A stretch of 36,492 bases of DNA, taken from the NCBI RefSeq assembly GCF_900110065.1, contig NZ_FOCI01000025.1, forward strand, positions 1 through 36,492, given 5' to 3'. Source of the DNA: Loktanella fryxellensis. GTDB lineage: Bacteria; Pseudomonadota; Alphaproteobacteria; Rhodobacterales; Rhodobacteraceae. Shown in pieces: positions 36,170 through 36,492 of this stretch. Within the stretch, counting starts at the first letter, position 1. Every line of letters begins with the position of its first letter. A model generated the notes under the pieces. It was not told where the DNA came from. It did not search any database and worked only from the letters and a program-made list of their open reading frames with translations. Made by a program: the position numbers and the translations under genes.

Positions 36170-36492
36170 GACTCTGTTGCGCAAATCAGCTGACGGACGG
36201 TTTTCCCCTTACCCCAGACGGATTTATGCCACTGCCTTTGTAACGGGGATGCCAAGGGCGGTGTAGCCATTCAGGATAGCGATGCGCACCTGGACCTCTG
36301 CGACCTGGCGGTCGAAGTCCCGAGCCATCAGCCGCTGGCCCAGCAGCTTTACACAATGCATCTTTGTCTCGACGCGGCTCCGGCGGTGGTATCCGCTCCA
36401 GTTCCGCCAGAGCGCCCGACCCAGACACTTCGATGCGCGGAGCGCATCATTCCTGGCTATGGCACCGGCGGTGGTTGGTTCCCATGGTTGGG
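36170..36492 (-). mobile_element. End of an IS5-family insertion sequence
   Basis: The outer boundary is placed at GACTCTGTTGCGCAAATCAG (36170-36189). This resembles terminal inverted repeats of IS5-family elements and is where the HerA-like frame loses its family sequence. The transposase tail runs on the minus strand from the window edge to 36224. The other end and the target duplication are outside the window. Confidence 0.65.
36224..36490 (-). CDS. IS5-family transposase, C-terminal fragment
   Basis: The frame is open from the window edge to TAA (36224-36226) and gives 88 residues. WRNWSGYHRRSRVETKMHCV carries the Y-x-x-R-x-x-x-E signature with the catalytic Glu of DDE transposases of the IS5 group. 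It is followed by KLLGQRLMARDFDRQVAEVQ and a short tail ending VTKAVA. The N-terminal part with the two Asp residues is outside. The frame is intact as far as visible. Confidence 0.85.
   Translation of the reverse strand, partial: QPWEPTTAGAIARNDALRASKCLGRALWRNWSGYHRRSRVETKMHCVKLLGQRLMARDFDRQVAEVQVRIAILNGYTALGIPVTKAVA

Overview
The window looks like chromosomal DNA of a Rhodobacterales alphaproteobacterium (Roseobacter/Rhodobacter relatives). The evidence is high GC with strongly GC-biased third positions, a DUF6477 gene and an HTH-DUF6456 gene (families I know mainly from this order), LpxI instead of LpxH in the lipid A block, and the block order pyrH-frr-uppS-cdsA-dxr-rseP-bamA-skp-fabZ-lpxA-lpxI-lpxB. 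Both ends lie inside insertion sequences: the tail of an IS3-family transposase on the left and of an IS5-family transposase on the right. The window therefore resembles a whole assembly contig broken at repeats.

Layout. 1-308: IS3 remnant. 309-596: non-coding, with a dispersed hairpin repeat. 597-2755 (minus): lipA (lipoyl synthase) and an HTH-DUF6456 regulator. 2756-2997: divergent control region with a TTAA-N7-TTAA CtrA-type site and an adjoining 17-bp palindrome. 2998-7378 (plus): DUF6477 protein, guaA, an EamA exporter and a FadL/OmpP1-type outer-membrane protein, closed by a strong terminator. 7438-19811 (minus): a long envelope and translation block running pyrH to lpxB, with an internal promoter before bamA and a possible 41-aa membrane protein between rseP and bamA. 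19939-26726 (plus): miaA, an AraC-type regulator, and a peptide-type ABC transporter (two permeases and a fused double ATPase) with no substrate-binding protein gene. 26736-29029: divergent membrane proteins DUF2254 and DUF1206. 29052-30403: divergent lytic transglycosylase and ssb. 30650-31174: an atypical hypothetical gene, possibly decayed. 31342-33077 (minus): aroB and aroK. 33228-35916 (plus): a coupled trio of a 50-aa membrane protein, a 530-aa exported protein and a XerD-type recombinase. 35913-36169: the 3' end of a HerA-like ATPase gene cut by the IS5-family element.

How the genes work together. The minus-strand block joins pyrimidine nucleotide supply (pyrH), ribosome recycling (frr), isoprenoid and undecaprenyl carrier synthesis (dxr, uppS), phospholipid synthesis (cdsA), envelope proteolysis (rseP), outer-membrane protein assembly (bamA, skp) and lipid A or fatty acid synthesis (fabZ, lpxA, lpxI, lpxB). 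Nearly all junctions overlap or are very short. Two genes, dxr and lpxA, appear to start at TTG within TTGA overlaps.

The most interesting point is the HTH-DUF6456 gene. Its architecture and the CtrA-type site in its promoter match what is reported for GafA, the direct activator of gene transfer agents in Rhodobacter capsulatus. This is a hypothesis that alignment can test; no gene transfer agent structural genes are in the window.
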